From an uncultured Oscillospiraceae bacterium (GTDB lineage: Bacteria; Bacillota; Clostridia; Oscillospirales; Oscillospiraceae), in NCBI GenBank assembly GCA_910578505.1, contig CAJTPV010000077.1:1-5505 (forward strand): 5,505 nucleotides of DNA, in the 5' to 3' direction. Every line of letters begins with the position of its first letter. Within the stretch, counting starts at the first letter, position 1. This document shows, piece by piece, positions 4,830 through 5,505 of this stretch. Both the position numbers and the translations under genes were made by a program. The notes below the pieces were generated by a model that saw only the letters and a list, made by a program, of their open reading frames with translations, did no database searches and had not been told where the DNA came from.

Positions 4830-5063
4830 TCACTTATCCTTTTGTTTTCTGAACTTTTTTCCAAACCATTGGAACAGGCAATTCACCCCAAAGAACACAA
4901 CAAAATATATCGCGTAATTGCGCAGCAGCTGCGCCCAAATGGGAAGAAAACGCACCGAATCATCGAAAGGATATCTCACACCGCCATTAAAATACGAAAT
5001 AACGGTAAGGATAGCTGCTATCACAATACATTCCGCCACAATCCGGCCCATGCCCTTTTCCAT
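4830..5063 (-). CDS. Small two-helix membrane protein of unknown function
   Basis: This 77-residue protein has its ATG at 5061-5063 and a TGA stop at 4830-4832. It follows the acsB stop by 14 nt, and that gap contains AAGGGGG as a ribosome site (9 nt before the ATG, slightly long). Two hydrophobic segments are clear, about residues 7-25 and 45-66. They are separated by a short loop with G-G-V-R-Y-P-F-D-D and a proline, and a basic tail (KKFRKQKDK) follows. By the positive-inside rule the tail is probably cytoplasmic and both ends may face the same side. I do not recognise the family. Being last in an acetyl-CoA synthase operon suggests co-expression, but its codons are more AT-rich than those of acsB, so it may be a later addition. 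A role in the Wood-Ljungdahl pathway should not be assumed. Confidence 0.75.
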   Translation of the reverse strand: MEKGMGRIVAECIVIAAILTVISYFNGGVRYPFDDSVRFLPIWAQLLRNYAIYFVVFFGVNCLFQWFGKKFRKQKDK

Positions 5064-5077
5064 AGAGGCTGTCCCCC

Positions 5078-5505
5078 TTACATCAAAGGCTCCAGCTGCA
5101 GCACAGGATGCCCCTTCTCCGTCAGGAACGTCAGCAGCTCCTCCGGGTCGGTGGTAATGGTCTCGTCGCCGATCATATCGCAGAAATTATCGATCCCAAT
5201 GGTCTCCTTGGCGGTATGGTTCAGCCGCTCGGCCACGTCGTCCTTCAGCTCCTTGGGCATCCAGACGATCCGGGCCACACCGCCCTCGGCGGCGGCAAAC
5301 TTCTTGCTGGCGATGAAGTGCCGGCCGTGGCCCATAAAGCCCGGGGTCTGCACGCCGCCGCCGGTCATGGACGCCAGCTCGCCGAAGGTCATGCCGGTGG
5401 GGGTCATGCCCTTGAACTCCCGGTTGCAGATCACAAGGCCGTTGGAAATCGGCTCAATGCCGCAGATGCACTCGAAGCAGCCGCAGGAGGTCATGGGGTC
5501 CTCCA
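5078..5505 (-). CDS. acsB: CO dehydrogenase/acetyl-CoA synthase, acetyl-CoA synthase subunit, C-terminal part
   Basis: The last 141 complete codons of a leftward gene are present, open to the right window edge (E-D-P-M-T-S-C...) and ending in TAA at 5078-5080. The Moorella enzyme is about 730 residues, so roughly the final fifth is here, within the C-terminal domain. The motif S-C-G-C-F-E-C (CGC codons at 5477-5485) matches the Cys-Gly-Cys that binds the distal nickel of cluster A (Cys595/Cys597 in Moorella numbering). Further conserved text is G-M-T-P-T-G-M-T-F-G-E-L-A, T-G-G-G-V-Q-T-P-G-F-M-G-H-G-R-H-F and V-W-M-P-K-E-L-K. The enzyme joins CO, the methyl group from the corrinoid iron-sulfur protein and CoA to form acetyl-CoA in the cytoplasm, the last step of the Wood-Ljungdahl pathway. 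The [4Fe-4S] ligands lie outside the window. The ATG at 5494 is an internal Met, not the start. Confidence 0.95.
   Translation of the reverse strand, partial: EDPMTSCGCFECICGIEPISNGLVICNREFKGMTPTGMTFGELASMTGGGVQTPGFMGHGRHFIASKKFAAAEGGVARIVWMPKELKDDVAERLNHTAKETIGIDNFCDMIGDETITTDPEELLTFLTEKGHPVLQLEPLM

Overview
The window looks like GC-rich Firmicutes DNA, most likely from a gut clostridium of the Oscillospiraceae/Ruminococcaceae type. Four things point there. An acetyl-CoA synthase gene signals the Wood-Ljungdahl pathway. A secreted protein is anchored by S-layer homology domains. A PadR-controlled membrane operon uses Gram-positive style ribosome sites and a perfect sigma-A promoter. A compact hairpin repeat resembles those scattered in such genomes. 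The taxonomic call is inference.

Layout: 1 to about 240 is the 5' end of an insertion sequence. Its transposase (IS1182-like) reads leftward out of the window, and hairpins and long homopolymers sit at the element end. 255-2471 (minus) encodes a 738-residue secreted protein with a signal peptide, three SLH domains and two tandem nucleoside-phosphorylase/MTAN-like domains. Both domains carry Asn where MTA/SAH nucleosidase has its catalytic Asp. 2472-2737 is a divergent promoter region with a good promoter on each side and two inverted repeats.

2738-4400 (plus) is a two-gene operon. A PadR regulator overlaps by 14 nt a GTG-started membrane protein that joins a HAAS/permease-prefix-like domain to a divergent SEDS (FtsW/RodA/SpoVE) fold. 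It ends at a 13-bp perfect terminator. The natural reading is that PadR controls its own operon and the SEDS-like protein, perhaps in response to cell-envelope stress (inference).

4401-4829 is a gene-free convergent intergenic region. It holds the terminator, a 114-bp repeat made of four short hairpins, and an unidentified 200-bp structured segment. That segment has an 11-bp perfect hairpin and two 48-nt tandem units whose only stem difference is compensated (C-G in one, T-A in the other). I regard it as the best candidate here for something undescribed.

4830-5505 (minus) is the tail of a leftward operon: the C-terminal fifth of acetyl-CoA synthase (acsB) with its Cys-Gly-Cys nickel-binding motif, followed 14 nt later by a 77-residue two-helix membrane protein of unknown function.
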